Made by a program: the position numbers and the translations under genes. Below are positions 53,785 to 61,915 of a stretch of 64,000 nt of DNA, piece by piece (position 1 is the first letter of the stretch; every line of letters begins with the position of its first letter). Where the stretch lies: positions 868,001 to 932,000 of the forward strand of contig NZ_JAABLQ010000001.1 of the NCBI RefSeq assembly GCF_009915765.1. The letters run 5' to 3'. The notes below the pieces were generated by a model that ran no database searches, was not told the DNA's origin, and was given only the letters and a program-made list of their open reading frames with translations. The DNA is from Pannonibacter sp. XCT-53. Its GTDB lineage: Bacteria > Pseudomonadota > Alphaproteobacteria > Rhizobiales > Stappiaceae.

Positions 53785-54086
53785 CGAGACCTCTCCGGTT
53801 CAGACGGGACACTGACGAGGCCGAGCATCGCGCCGAAATGGCCGACGGTCTTTCGCAGGTCGTGCGTCGATGTCGAGATCCGCGCGGCCCGGCGCCGGAG
53901 CTGTGTCGCGCTGGTGGCCTCCCGCATTCGGAACTGCGGGGCTGCGCCGCAGGCTTTCGACAGGAGGGGCTGTCCCCCGATAGACGTGCCCGGGTGGCGG
54001 TCGTTAGTCTTTCCCGATGGCGCACGTCTCCCCGGCCTGGACATCCGACGGGTCTCGTGCCGGCTCGAACCTGCGGGAGACATGCA
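53785..54086. other. Divergent spacer without a recognisable gene
   Basis: About 300 bp between the YcaC-type gene and the epimerase. Open frames run through it on both strands, as expected from high GC, but none has family motifs or a ribosome site. It presumably holds the divergent promoters. GGGAGA before 54087 is the ribosome site of the epimerase gene. Confidence 0.4.
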
Positions 54087-54971
54087 ATGGCCGATCTGCT
54101 CGTCACGGGGATCAATGGTTTCGTGGGGCGACATGTCAGCACCGGCCTCGCACGTGCCGGGCACAGGCTCAGCGTCCTGGTGCGCAAGGCCGCTGATCTT
54201 GACCGTGCGGCGCAGCTCGGCGCTCGGCCGGTGCATGCCGATCTTACCGATCTTGACCGGCTTGCGAGCGAAGCTGCAAGGGCAGACGGCGTGGTGCATT
54301 GCGCCGCAAGCGATGCGCCGTCCTTCCAGCCGGTGAATGCAGCCGTTGTTGCGGCCATGCTGGAGGCCCTGCGGCCTGGCGCTGCGTTCGTCTGCCATGC
54401 CGGCAGCCTTGTCTTCGGCCCGACGCCGAATGCTGCGCCCGGGCTCGACGGGTCCGGCGCCTATGCTCCGCCGCCCGGGCTTGAGAGCCGGGCGGCAACG
54501 GATCGTATGGTGCGCGAGGCAGGTGCCCGGCGTGACCTGCGAACGGCTGTCATTCACGCTTCCTTCGTGTATGGCGGGGTTGGCGCGGCCCTTCCGGCAG
54601 CCCTGACCGACGCAGCGCGTCTGGCAGGAGCGTCCCTCTACCCGGGCGATGGCGCCGCCCGATGGAGCACGGTGCATGTGGAGGACTGGGCAGACCTGAT
54701 CGTCGCGGCGGTCGCGAAGGTGCCGGCCGGCGGGCGGGCCTATGTGGCCGGCGGGCCTGACCGGTCGATGGCCGAAATTGCGACCCTCCTGGGTGCGGCG
54801 CTCGGGCTGCCGACGAAGGCGGTGGACCCGGCCGAGGCGATGGACCGCTGGGGATTCCTGGGGCCAGCCCTTTCGGTTCCGCAGGTGTTCGACAACCGGA
54901 TCGCGCGTGCCGAAGTCGGCTGGGCAGGCCCAAACGACCGGCTCGTCTCTGCGCTGGCGGTGCCCGCCTGA
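54087..54971 (+). CDS. NAD-dependent epimerase/dehydratase-family protein (extended SDR)
   Basis: Cytoplasmic oxidoreductase of 294 aa. The Rossmann nucleotide motif is LVTGINGFVGRHVSTGLARAGH at the N-terminus, followed by ARPVHADLTDLDRL and VVHCAA. The usual YxxxK is not evident (ATDRMVREAG stands near its expected place), so the catalytic tyrosine may be lost. HASFVYGGVG and STVHVEDWADLIVAAV are typical atypical-SDR segments. The start follows GGGAGA by eight bases. The substrate is unknown. Confidence 0.85.
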   Translation: MADLLVTGINGFVGRHVSTGLARAGHRLSVLVRKAADLDRAAQLGARPVHADLTDLDRLASEAARADGVVHCAASDAPSFQPVNAAVVAAMLEALRPGAAFVCHAGSLVFGPTPNAAPGLDGSGAYAPPPGLESRAATDRMVREAGARRDLRTAVIHASFVYGGVGAALPAALTDAARLAGASLYPGDGAARWSTVHVEDWADLIVAAVAKVPAGGRAYVAGGPDRSMAEIATLLGAALGLPTKAVDPAEAMDRWGFLGPALSVPQVFDNRIARAEVGWAGPNDRLVSALAVPA

Positions 54972-55112
54972 GGCGATTGTGGCCGCGTTAGCGGTCAAAC
55001 GCCGCGACAGTGGGACAGCCATCGGCTTGGGATCCTGCCCAATGGGCGAAACCCGTCCGCATCCTCGACCTGCCATGGCCCTGGGGGCGGCGCCCGTTCG
55101 ACGAGCGTGCCC

Positions 55113-55140
55113 GCAGCATCGTACAGGCAGCATCGCACAG
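55113..55140. repeat. Tandem repeat, 14 bp x 2
   Basis: GCAGCATCGTACAG and GCAGCATCGCACAG are contiguous in the gene-free stretch 54972-55267 between convergent genes. Nothing else recognisable lies there. Confidence 0.6.
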
Positions 55141-55267
55141 GTAGCGCCGCGACGCGCACGACCGCTGCGGCGACCGGCTGCGGACACTTGTTGCCTGGGC
55201 TGTCCCAGATGCCGGGCCAGAAGCAAGGAGGCAGCGCTCGGTTCTCGGGCGAAGCGGACGAGGCGGA

Positions 55268-55957
55268 TCAGGGCGCAGGGCATGTCCCGTCCCAGCGGAG
55301 CTCCTGACGCAAGCTGGCGCCGGCGGCCGTGAAGGCGCGCTCCAGCTCGGACATCATCGCGTCGACGTCAGCGTCTGCGCCCGGGTGAAGGGCCTCGGCC
55401 ACCAGCAGCGCCTGCCGCGTTGCGGGACTGAAGGCGGAACGCTGCCCCTGGCGATGCACCCAGCGCCGCGCGTGGGCCTCGCCGGTGTCATCGCGGTAGA
55501 TCACCTCGCCGGCCTCCGGCGGCTCCTGTGCGCCGCCAAAGCTCTCGAAGGCCTCGTCGCCCCGGGCAAAGGTCACGGTGAGGTTTCCGGTGATTCTGCC
55601 GAGATCGAAGATTGCCAGCGGAATGCCGTGGGCGGCGGACACGGCATTGCCGAAGTCGATCACAGGATGCAGGTTCGGCAGAGCACCGTCGATCCGCAGC
55701 CGGCGAAGCAGCGCTTCGGCAGCGGACCGGTACTGGGTCGGCTTGAAGCCCATGGCGGCATAGGCGGCGCGCCAGGCGCGGATCGAGGTGAACTCGCTTT
55801 CCGGGGCCCGGTCCAGCCGCGCCCGCGCCCGGTCGAGGTGCGGGGTCGGGTCCAGCGCCTCGGGGAAAAGAGCTGATGTCAGCGTCAGGATCCTGGCCCC
55901 GACGCGAAGATCGGGAAACCGGTCCAGCAGGGCAGGGTCGTGTGAAAAGTGCTGCAT
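55268..55957 (-). CDS. B3/B4 tRNA-binding-domain protein
   Basis: Protein of 229 aa made of the B3/B4 domain also found in the beta subunit of phenylalanyl-tRNA synthetase, where it edits misacylated tRNA. It shows ESEFTSIRAWRAAYAAMGFKPTQYRSAAEALLRRL, NLHPVIDFGNAVSAAHGIPLAIFDL and EAGEVIYRDDTGEAHARRWVHRQGQRSAFS. Stand-alone versions may deacylate tRNA or bind amino acids. It is divergent from an AraC regulator, a conserved arrangement for this family as far as I know. Confidence 0.9.
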   Translation of the reverse strand: MQHFSHDPALLDRFPDLRVGARILTLTSALFPEALDPTPHLDRARARLDRAPESEFTSIRAWRAAYAAMGFKPTQYRSAAEALLRRLRIDGALPNLHPVIDFGNAVSAAHGIPLAIFDLGRITGNLTVTFARGDEAFESFGGAQEPPEAGEVIYRDDTGEAHARRWVHRQGQRSAFSPATRQALLVAEALHPGADADVDAMMSELERAFTAAGASLRQELRWDGTCPAP

Positions 55958-56127
55958 GGCAGGGCCTTGGCTCTTGTCTTTCGGGAAGCGCCGGGGGCGC
56001 GTGACGCCGGTCGTCCGCGGTCGGACCGGCTGGTGTCCGACCCAGCTTGCCGCTTGCGCCGGGGACGGTCTTGAACGAAATTGCGAAAGACGCGGCCGGG
56101 GCGGCGGGGGCGGTCAAGTCTTGCCAG

Positions 56128-56231
56128 ACCCGCCGAGAAGACAGGCCGACCAACCACGCCGGCCAGACACGCCGGCCAACCACGCTGGCAAGACACGCTG
56201 GCCAGGTATGCTGGCAAGACGGGCCGACAGG
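56128..56231. repeat. Tandem repeat, 13 bp x 8
   Basis: Eight contiguous imperfect 13-bp units of the form ACACGCTGGCCAG fill exactly 104 bp in the divergent spacer between the B3/B4 gene and the AraC gene (55958-56290). Central units such as CCACGCCGGCCAG, ACACGCCGGCCAA and ACACGCTGGCCAG differ at one to three positions; the outer ones are more degenerate. There are no spacers, so this is not CRISPR. Confidence 0.85.
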
Positions 56232-56290
56232 ACGTTGCTCCCGCAAGGGGACGGTCTCTTGTACGAGCGCCGGCAGGGAAGGAGGTCGGC

Positions 56291-57130
56291 ATGACGGACG
56301 AGGCGCTGCGATGGCGCGCCAGCGACCGTGTCGAGGCCCGGGCCACGGCCTTGCGCGGCGCGATCCTCGTTGATGCCTGCTCGCGCCGCAGTTTCTCCCG
56401 CCACACGCACGATGTGTTCGGCATCGGTGTTGTCCTTGGCGGGGCACAGGAGTCAGCCAGCGGTCGCGGTCTGGTGCGGGCCGAGGCCGGGCATGTCATC
56501 TCGCTCAATCCGGGTGAGGTGCATGACGGCGCCCCGCTCGGCGACGGCCCGCGTCACTGGCGGATGATCTTCCTTGATCCCGAGGCCCTGGCGCAGGCCT
56601 TTGCCGGCAACGGGGTGTCGGCCGGCACCGAGCTCGCCTTTCCGGTCCTGCCCCGCCCCCTGGCGCGGCACACCGTCCTGTCCCTGCAGCAGGCCTTGCT
56701 GGAGCCGGTCCCCGACACGCTGGCGATCGACGGCCTCCTCGTCGAGGCTGTCGCCCATCTGCTGGACCGCGACGAGCCCTTGCGGATCGGGCCGGCAGAT
56801 CCGGTCTGGCCGGCGCGGCAGGCGATCGAGGATGATCCGGCGGCCGACCGCGACCTGGCGGAGCTTGCGCGCATGTGCGGGCTCAGCCGCTTCCACTTCC
56901 TGCGCGCCTTTCGCGCGGCCACAGGCTTGCCGCCGCATGCCTTCCGCATCCAGAAGCGGTTGCAGGCCGCGCGACGGATGGTGCTGGCCGGCCTGCCGCT
57001 CAGCGAGGCGGCCGCCGCGGCCGGCTTTGCCGATCAGGCCCATTTCACCCGCCATTTCGTGCGGGCGCATGGCCATACCCCCGGATTGCTCGCGCGTCTC
57101 GCGCGCGGGTCAGGCAAACGGCCCTTGTAA
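56291..57130 (+). CDS. AraC-family transcriptional regulator
   Basis: Regulator of 279 aa. The N-terminal cupin-like domain (FSRHTHDVFGIGVVLGG, AGHVISLNPGEVHDG) binds an effector. The C-terminal HTH_18 domain (about 180-270) reads LAELARMCGLSRFHFLRAFRAATGLPPHAFRIQKRLQAARRMVL and AGFADQAHFTRHFVRAHGHTPG. GGAGG stands seven bases before the ATG. It is divergent from the B3/B4 gene, with a 13-bp repeat array in the shared spacer, and probably regulates that gene. Confidence 0.93.
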   Translation: MTDEALRWRASDRVEARATALRGAILVDACSRRSFSRHTHDVFGIGVVLGGAQESASGRGLVRAEAGHVISLNPGEVHDGAPLGDGPRHWRMIFLDPEALAQAFAGNGVSAGTELAFPVLPRPLARHTVLSLQQALLEPVPDTLAIDGLLVEAVAHLLDRDEPLRIGPADPVWPARQAIEDDPAADRDLAELARMCGLSRFHFLRAFRAATGLPPHAFRIQKRLQAARRMVLAGLPLSEAAAAAGFADQAHFTRHFVRAHGHTPGLLARLARGSGKRPL

Positions 57131-57131
57131 A

Positions 57132-57148
57132 CTCCCTTGGTAAGGGAG
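57132..57148 (+). terminator. Hairpin just after the AraC gene
   Basis: CTCCCTT-GGT-AAGGGAG is a perfect 7-bp stem starting two bases after the stop. There is no T-tract, so terminator strength is doubtful. Confidence 0.4.
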
Positions 57149-57420
57149 AGGTCTGGGCGTTCGTGTCTCGCGCGGGGCAGAAAAACGGGCGGCAGATGGC
57201 CTTGCGGCAGCCGCAGCGTCTGAGGCGCTGGTGCCTCAGCGTGTCCGGGACACGGGTGCGGGCGATGTGGCGGAGATGCGCTGGAGACCGGTGCAGGCGG
57301 CCCGAGACCTCTGGTCTTGCCGAGGCGGCGCGCCCTGCGACCTGGCACGGGCGGTGGCGCAAGGGGCACAAGCGGCTCGTGCCGTTATGCGATCCTGCGA
57401 TCAGGCGGCTGGCCGGGCAG

Positions 57421-57468
57421 GTGTCTTGCCAAGCGCGTGTCTGGCCAAGCAAGTGTCTGGGCAAGCAG
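57421..57468. repeat. Tandem repeat, 16 bp x 3
   Basis: GTGTCTTGCCAAGCGC, GTGTCTGGCCAAGCAA and GTGTCTGGGCAAGCAG are contiguous. The array lies in the 532-bp gene-free stretch 57131-57662, which otherwise shows only a second array and a weak hairpin. Confidence 0.8.
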
Positions 57469-57487
57469 GCCACTGGCGGTGTCGGTC

Positions 57488-57526
57488 GGCGGGTCAGACT
57501 GGCGGGTCAGACTGGCGGGTTGCGCG
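57488..57526. repeat. Tandem repeat, 13 bp x 2.5
   Basis: GGCGGGTCAGACT occurs twice in exact tandem (57488-57513), followed by GGCGGGTTGCGCG. It has a different sequence and period from the 16-bp array 20 bases upstream. Confidence 0.75.
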
Positions 57527-57662
57527 CACCTGAGGAGGCGCAGCGGAGCGGCCGGGACCGGAGGAACCTGAGCTGCCGGCAACCCGGAACGGGGTCAGCG
57601 CCGGCAGCAGGGAGGATGGATTGCGCGAAGATCAGCGTCCTGGACGCGGTCCACGGCGGCAA

Positions 57663-57932
57663 TCAATGCAGCTTCAGCCATTCGCGGGCGGAGCGCTGGG
57701 CCTCGGCGATGTCGGCGGAGGACATTTCGCCGGAGATTTCCTTGCGGTAGCGGGCGGCTTCGGCGTTGCCCTTCATGGCGGCCAGGTTGAACCACATGTG
57801 GGCGGCGACCAGATCCGCCTTGCCGGAGCGGCCGGAGGCGCTGTCCAGACCCATCTGGAACAGGATGTCGGCAGTTGCGGGGGTTTCCCCCATGATGGCC
57901 ATGTCGGCCGAATGCATTTCAAAGCGAGCCAT
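57663..57932 (-). CDS. Small Sel1-repeat-like protein
   Basis: Protein of 89 aa from MARFEMHSADM. It has a Sel1/TPR-like helical repeat (DLVAAHMWFNLAAMKGNAEAARYRKEISGEMSSADIAEAQRSAREWL). No signal peptide is seen. The start at 57932 is favoured because GGGGAG stands eight bases upstream; an ATG five codons earlier (57947) is weaker. It is a single gene with no obvious partner. Function unknown. Confidence 0.8.
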   Translation of the reverse strand: MARFEMHSADMAIMGETPATADILFQMGLDSASGRSGKADLVAAHMWFNLAAMKGNAEAARYRKEISGEMSSADIAEAQRSAREWLKLH

Positions 57933-58295
57933 CGGTGCTCTCCCCATTTGACTTGCAGATCCCCCCGGATCTGCATCCCCGAAGCGCCTTTCCTTCTGAT
58001 ATGCCGCGCTTCCTGAGGGAAATACTCGCCCCGTCGGTTGAAAAGCCCGTTAAAACTTTAACTTAATGCAATTCAAACAAGAGTTTAAAGCCTCGTGAAG
58101 TTGATGTTTCGGTAAGCAAGACGTCGGTGAAACGGCTTTTGCTTCAAGGGGAGATGCTTCAACTGTTCGTGCTGGCGGAAAGACAACCGTAACCATGTTT
58201 TCAACGCATGCCGCGTGAGGTCCGGTCGCCGCGAGCGCCGGCCGCCTGCATCACGGCGCGGCCGCAAAATCAGGCAGGGCCATCAGACAGGGCGG
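57933..58295. other. AT-richer intergenic region with a hairpin
   Basis: A stretch of about 360 bp without a gene. From 58040 to 58200 the base composition is clearly more AT-rich than the surroundings. AAGCAA (58114-58119) and TTGCTT (58139-58144), with an inner CGT/ACG pair, form a hairpin. It probably holds the promoter of the Sel1-like gene; a small RNA cannot be excluded. Confidence 0.4.
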
Positions 58296-58787
58296 TCAGG
58301 TGGAGCTGACAACGGTCCAGGGCGCGTCGAACCAGTGTTCCTGCAGGTTGGGCGTGGTGCCGATCCGGTCCACCACGGCAAAGAGGCCCGGCGCTTCCAG
58401 CGGTGTCAGCACGCCGTGCCAGGTGTTCCGGTGCAGGTTGATGGCCTGACCCGCGGCGGTCAGGAAGGCGCGGGGGGGCGCCGGCACGCCGCCGTCATCG
58501 GCCGCGACAATGACCAGAAAGGACGTCAGGCTCATCGGGATGAAGGCCTGGCTGCCGTCCGGGTGGCGCTCGACCATGTCGAGGCGATAGGGCAGGGCGC
58601 GGGGTTCTGCCTTGAACAGCGACAGGCCTGCGCGGCCCTGCGGCCCGAAGTCGAGACGGGCGCGGTCGTGGTAGCGTCCGCAGAGCCCCTGGTTGATGAT
58701 CCGGTCCGGGGCGCCGTCGGTCGCCAGCACGTCACCGAAGGGCGCGAATGCCTCGGCCGTCAGCGGTTCGATCGTGATCCTGCGCAT
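58296..58787 (-). CDS. allA: Ureidoglycolate lyase
   Basis: Cytoplasmic enzyme (163 aa) that splits ureidoglycolate to glyoxylate and urea, a last step of purine (allantoin) breakdown. Family motifs: IEPLTAEAFAPFGDVL at the N-terminus, ERHPDGSQAFIPM, and INLHRNTWHGVLTPL with the active-site His. It begins two bases after the stop of the allE gene, so the two form an operon. The longer frame beyond 58787 is only read-through of allE in another frame. Confidence 0.94.
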   Translation of the reverse strand: MRRITIEPLTAEAFAPFGDVLATDGAPDRIINQGLCGRYHDRARLDFGPQGRAGLSLFKAEPRALPYRLDMVERHPDGSQAFIPMSLTSFLVIVAADDGGVPAPPRAFLTAAGQAINLHRNTWHGVLTPLEAPGLFAVVDRIGTTPNLQEHWFDAPWTVVSST

Positions 58788-58789
58788 GG

Positions 58790-59620
58790 TCAGCGCCCGA
58801 AGACGCCGCCGAGGCGGGCGTGCCGGTTGACATCCTTGTAAAGCAGATAGCGGAACCGGCCTGGTCCGCCCGCATAGCAGGCCTGCGGGCAATAGGCCCG
58901 CAGCCACATGAAGTCGCCTGCTTCCACCTCGACCCAGTCGCGGTTGAGCCGGTAGACGGCCTTGCCCTCCAGCACGTAGAGCCCGTGCTCCATCACATGG
59001 GTTTCCTCGAAGGGAATGAGGCCGCCCGGCTGGAAGGTGACGATGTTGACATGCATGTCGTGTCTGAGGTCGGACGGATCGACGAAGCGGGTCGTCGCCC
59101 AGGCGCCGCCCGTGTCCGGCATCGGCGTCGGCGGGATGTCGCGCTCGTTGGTCACGAAGGCTGCGGGGCGTTCGACGCCGGGCGCCGGCTCGTAGCGCTT
59201 GCGCACCCAATGGAAGCGGGCCGTCTCCTCGCCCTCGTTGTAGAGCTTCCAGTCGCTCGAGGGCGGGAGATAGGCATAACCGCCGGAGGTCAGGCTGTGC
59301 CTGGCGCCGTCGACGACAAGGGTGAGGCTGCCATGGGTCACGAAGAGGACCGCCTGGGCCTCCGGATCCGTCTCCGGCTGTTCCGATCCGCCGCCGGCCC
59401 TGAGCTCGACGACATACTGGCTGAAGGTTTCGGAAAAGCCGGTCATCGGGCGGGCAATGATCCAGCAGCGCATGCCGGCCCAGCCCGGCAGGAGCGAGGT
59501 GACGATGTCGGAGAACACGCCGCGCGGGATGACGGCGTAGCTTTCCGTGAACACGGCGCGGCCGGTGTGGAGGGCGGTCTGCGGCGGAAGGCCGCCGAGG
59601 GGGGCGTAGTAATCGGTCAT
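58790..59620 (-). CDS. allE: (S)-ureidoglycine aminohydrolase (bicupin)
   Basis: Two-cupin enzyme (276 aa) that converts (S)-ureidoglycine to (S)-ureidoglycolate with release of ammonia, feeding AllA. The N-terminal cupin shows AVIPRGVFSDIVTSLLPGW and VVDGARHSLTSGGYAYLPP. The C-terminal cupin shows VNIVTFQPGGLIPFEETHVMEHGLYVLEGKAVYRLNRDWVEVEAGDFMW with the metal ligands Glu, His and His. The start at 59620 (MTDYYAPLGG) is family-typical. Other allantoin genes are not in the window. Confidence 0.94.
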   Translation of the reverse strand: MTDYYAPLGGLPPQTALHTGRAVFTESYAVIPRGVFSDIVTSLLPGWAGMRCWIIARPMTGFSETFSQYVVELRAGGGSEQPETDPEAQAVLFVTHGSLTLVVDGARHSLTSGGYAYLPPSSDWKLYNEGEETARFHWVRKRYEPAPGVERPAAFVTNERDIPPTPMPDTGGAWATTRFVDPSDLRHDMHVNIVTFQPGGLIPFEETHVMEHGLYVLEGKAVYRLNRDWVEVEAGDFMWLRAYCPQACYAGGPGRFRYLLYKDVNRHARLGGVFGR

Positions 59621-59939
59621 CGTCAGGTCCAGTGGTCGGGCGGGCGGGGCCATCCTGCGAACCGCTGTGCGGTCGGGGCCTGGCCTCGCGCAGGCGAGGT
59701 GAGATTAGCCGCTTTTTCGGCTCTTGCCCGACAAAAGCGAGCGGGTCCACATGCTGGAGGGGAGGCGGGCCCCGGCCGGTGCCCGACGCGGGTGACAGAT
59801 CATTCAGATTGCGGCGTTTTTTCTGCTTTTGCCGTCATGATTCAGACACCACCCCGAGGCAATGTCCGCCGCAGTCTGTTAAGGTCGGACCGGAGGAGAC
59901 CGCGAGTCAGCGCCGGTTTGCCAGCGTCAGGGGCAATGG
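59621..59939. other. Divergent spacer upstream of allE and the AI-2E-type permease
   Basis: About 320 bp without a gene. A short hairpin AGCCG-CTTTTT-CGGCT lies at 59706-59721. Nothing else can be supported; it presumably holds the two divergent promoters. Confidence 0.35.
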
Positions 59940-61130
59940 ATGGAACAGAAGGTAACGGAACGCCAGTCTGAGATCGAACTCACCGCAACCCGCCCGAGAC
60001 GCCCGCTGATCACCGATCATGCCGCGGCGCGCTGGCTGCTTCTGATCATTCTGGCCGCCTCGGTCTGGTTCTTCCACGGCTTCATCGTTCCGGTGCTTGC
60101 GGCCACGATCATCGCCTTCGCCAGCTGGCCGCTGCTGGTGCGAATCGAGCGCATCCTGCCGATCGGCCGCATCGGCGTTGCCTCGCTCATGGTCGCGCTG
60201 ATCGTCGGCTTCATCGTGCTGCCGATCATGTATGCGCTGCTCTATGCCTTTGCCGAGCTGCAGATCTGGATCGACTGGGCCTTCGCCACGAACCAGAACG
60301 GCGAGCCGGTGCCGGCCTGGATTGCCGGACTGCCCCGGATCGGCGACTGGCTGACGCAGCAGTGGGACCAGCATATCGGTCATCCGGGCGCGATCGGCGA
60401 GCTGGTGCAGATCATCTCCGGCGCGAACTTCGGGTCGATCTATCGCGGCATCCTCACGGCCGGCACGCTGGTGTTCCATCTGGCGCTGACGCTGGTCTTC
60501 ATGCTGATCGCCCTCTTCATCTTCTACCGCGATGGCGAGAAGATTGCGGCGCAGATCGACCGGGTCGGCCAGCGCATCCTGCCGGAACGCTGGGACCGGC
60601 TGTCGCGCGTGGTGCCGACCACGATCAGCTCGACCGTGACCGGCATGACCCTGATCGCCATCGGCGAGGGCATCATCCTCGGGGTCGCCTATGCCATCGC
60701 CGGCGTGCCGTCACCGGTCACCCTCGGCGTGATCACCGGCTTCATGGCGCTGATCCCCGGCGGCGCGCCGCTCTGCTTCACGCTGGTGTCGATCTATCTT
60801 GTGGCGAGCGGCTCGGCCTTTGCCGGCGTGGCGCTGTTCCTGTGGGGCTCGATCGAGCTCTTCATCGTCGACAAGACCATCCGCCCGCTGCTCGTCGGCG
60901 GACCGGTCAAGCTGCCGTTCCTGCCGACGTTCTTCGGTCTGATCGGTGGCGTCAAGACGATGGGGATCGTCGGTCTGTTCGTTGGCCCGGTGCTGATGGC
61001 GCTGGTCGTTGCCATGTGGCGCGAATGGCAGCGCGAGATCGCGGCAGCCAACCGGCGCAGCGAGGCCGTGGCCCGCGGCGGGTCTGCCAGCGGTCCGCCC
61101 GCCGACGTGCCCGATCAGGCCCAGGCCTGA
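59940..61130 (+). CDS. AI-2E transporter-family permease (PerM/YdiK type)
   Basis: Inner-membrane protein of 396 aa with about eight hydrophobic segments. It shows FHGFIVPVLAATIIAFASWPLLVRIE near the N-terminus and VTLGVITGFMALIPGGAPLCFTLVSIYLVASGSA, followed by LPFLPTFFGLIGGVKTMGIVGLFVGPVLMALV at the C-terminus, the most conserved part of the family. Some members export autoinducer-2, others are Na+/H+ antiporters, so the function is open. Its stop overlaps the end of the convergent ABC gene by 16 bp. Confidence 0.9.
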   Translation: MEQKVTERQSEIELTATRPRRPLITDHAAARWLLLIILAASVWFFHGFIVPVLAATIIAFASWPLLVRIERILPIGRIGVASLMVALIVGFIVLPIMYALLYAFAELQIWIDWAFATNQNGEPVPAWIAGLPRIGDWLTQQWDQHIGHPGAIGELVQIISGANFGSIYRGILTAGTLVFHLALTLVFMLIALFIFYRDGEKIAAQIDRVGQRILPERWDRLSRVVPTTISSTVTGMTLIAIGEGIILGVAYAIAGVPSPVTLGVITGFMALIPGGAPLCFTLVSIYLVASGSAFAGVALFLWGSIELFIVDKTIRPLLVGGPVKLPFLPTFFGLIGGVKTMGIVGLFVGPVLMALVVAMWREWQREIAAANRRSEAVARGGSASGPPADVPDQAQA

Positions 61131-61915
61131 TCGGGGTCCGGCAGCGGGATGGCGTCGAGCAGCTCGCGGGTATAGGCCGCCTGCGGGTTCCGAAACAGCT
61201 CTGCCGTGTCCGCGTTCTCCACGATTTCCCCCTTGTAGAGGACGAGGATCCGGCTGCACAGGCGCCGGATCACCGAGAGATCGTGGCTGATGAAGGCGAG
61301 TGTCAGGCCGAGATCCCGCACCAGACCCTCCAGCAGATTGAGCACCTGGGCCTGTGACGATACGTCCAGCCCCGACACGATCTCGTCGGCGAGAATGAAA
61401 TCCGGCTTGAGCGCGATGGCCCGCGCGATGCCCACCCGCTGGCGCTGCCCGCCCGACAGTTCATGCGGGTAGCGGGCGGCAAAGCCCGCGGGCAGTCCGA
61501 CCTGCTCCAGTGCGTGCCGTGCCGCCGCAGGGGCGTTCTCGATCCCCTGGAGCTGCAGCGGTGCTGCGATGAGCTGGCCGACGCGGTGGCGCGGGTTCAG
61601 CGACGACATCGGATCCTGGAAGATCATCTGGAAGCGCCGCCGCAGCGGGCGCAGCCGCGCCGCCTCGAGATGCGTGATGTCGGTCCCGTCGAACAGGACC
61701 GTCCCGCCCGTCGGCTCCAGCAGGCGCACGAGGCAGCGCCCGAGCGTCGACTTGCCGGACCCCGACCCGCCGACGATGCCGAGGATCTCGCCCCGGCCAA
61801 TGCTGAAGCTCAGGCCCTTCAGGATCTCGTTGCGTGGCGCCGGCCCCAGGAGGGGCTTCCGGGTCATGTCGGGCAAGGACAGGCGCAGGTCCCGGATCTG
61901 GTAGAGGTCAGCCAT
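61115..61915 (-). CDS. Peptide ABC transporter ATP-binding protein (DppF type)
   Basis: ATPase subunit of 266 aa. Walker A GGSGSGKSTLGRC (first Gly pair replaces the usual GESG), signature LSGGQRQRVGIARAI, Walker B DFILADEIVSGLDVSSQ. The C-terminal oligopeptide extension is short (NPQAAYTRELLDAIPLP). It is the last gene of the fourth peptide-type or solute ABC cluster. It overlaps the DppD-type gene by 8 bp. Confidence 0.94.
   Translation of the reverse strand: MADLYQIRDLRLSLPDMTRKPLLGPAPRNEILKGLSFSIGRGEILGIVGGSGSGKSTLGRCLVRLLEPTGGTVLFDGTDITHLEAARLRPLRRRFQMIFQDPMSSLNPRHRVGQLIAAPLQLQGIENAPAAARHALEQVGLPAGFAARYPHELSGGQRQRVGIARAIALKPDFILADEIVSGLDVSSQAQVLNLLEGLVRDLGLTLAFISHDLSVIRRLCSRILVLYKGEIVENADTAELFRNPQAAYTRELLDAIPLPDPDQAWA

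Noticed and set aside
53838-54086. N-terminal extension of the NAD-epimerase
   Set aside because: The Rossmann motif starts right after the ATG at 54087, which has a ribosome site; the extension has no family similarity.
56128-56231. Possible CRISPR array
   Set aside because: Units are 13 bp, directly joined and imperfect, with no spacers and no cas genes nearby.
57131-57662. Coding gene in the 532-bp spacer
   Set aside because: Open frames exist on both strands but they are built from two tandem arrays and lack ribosome sites and domains.
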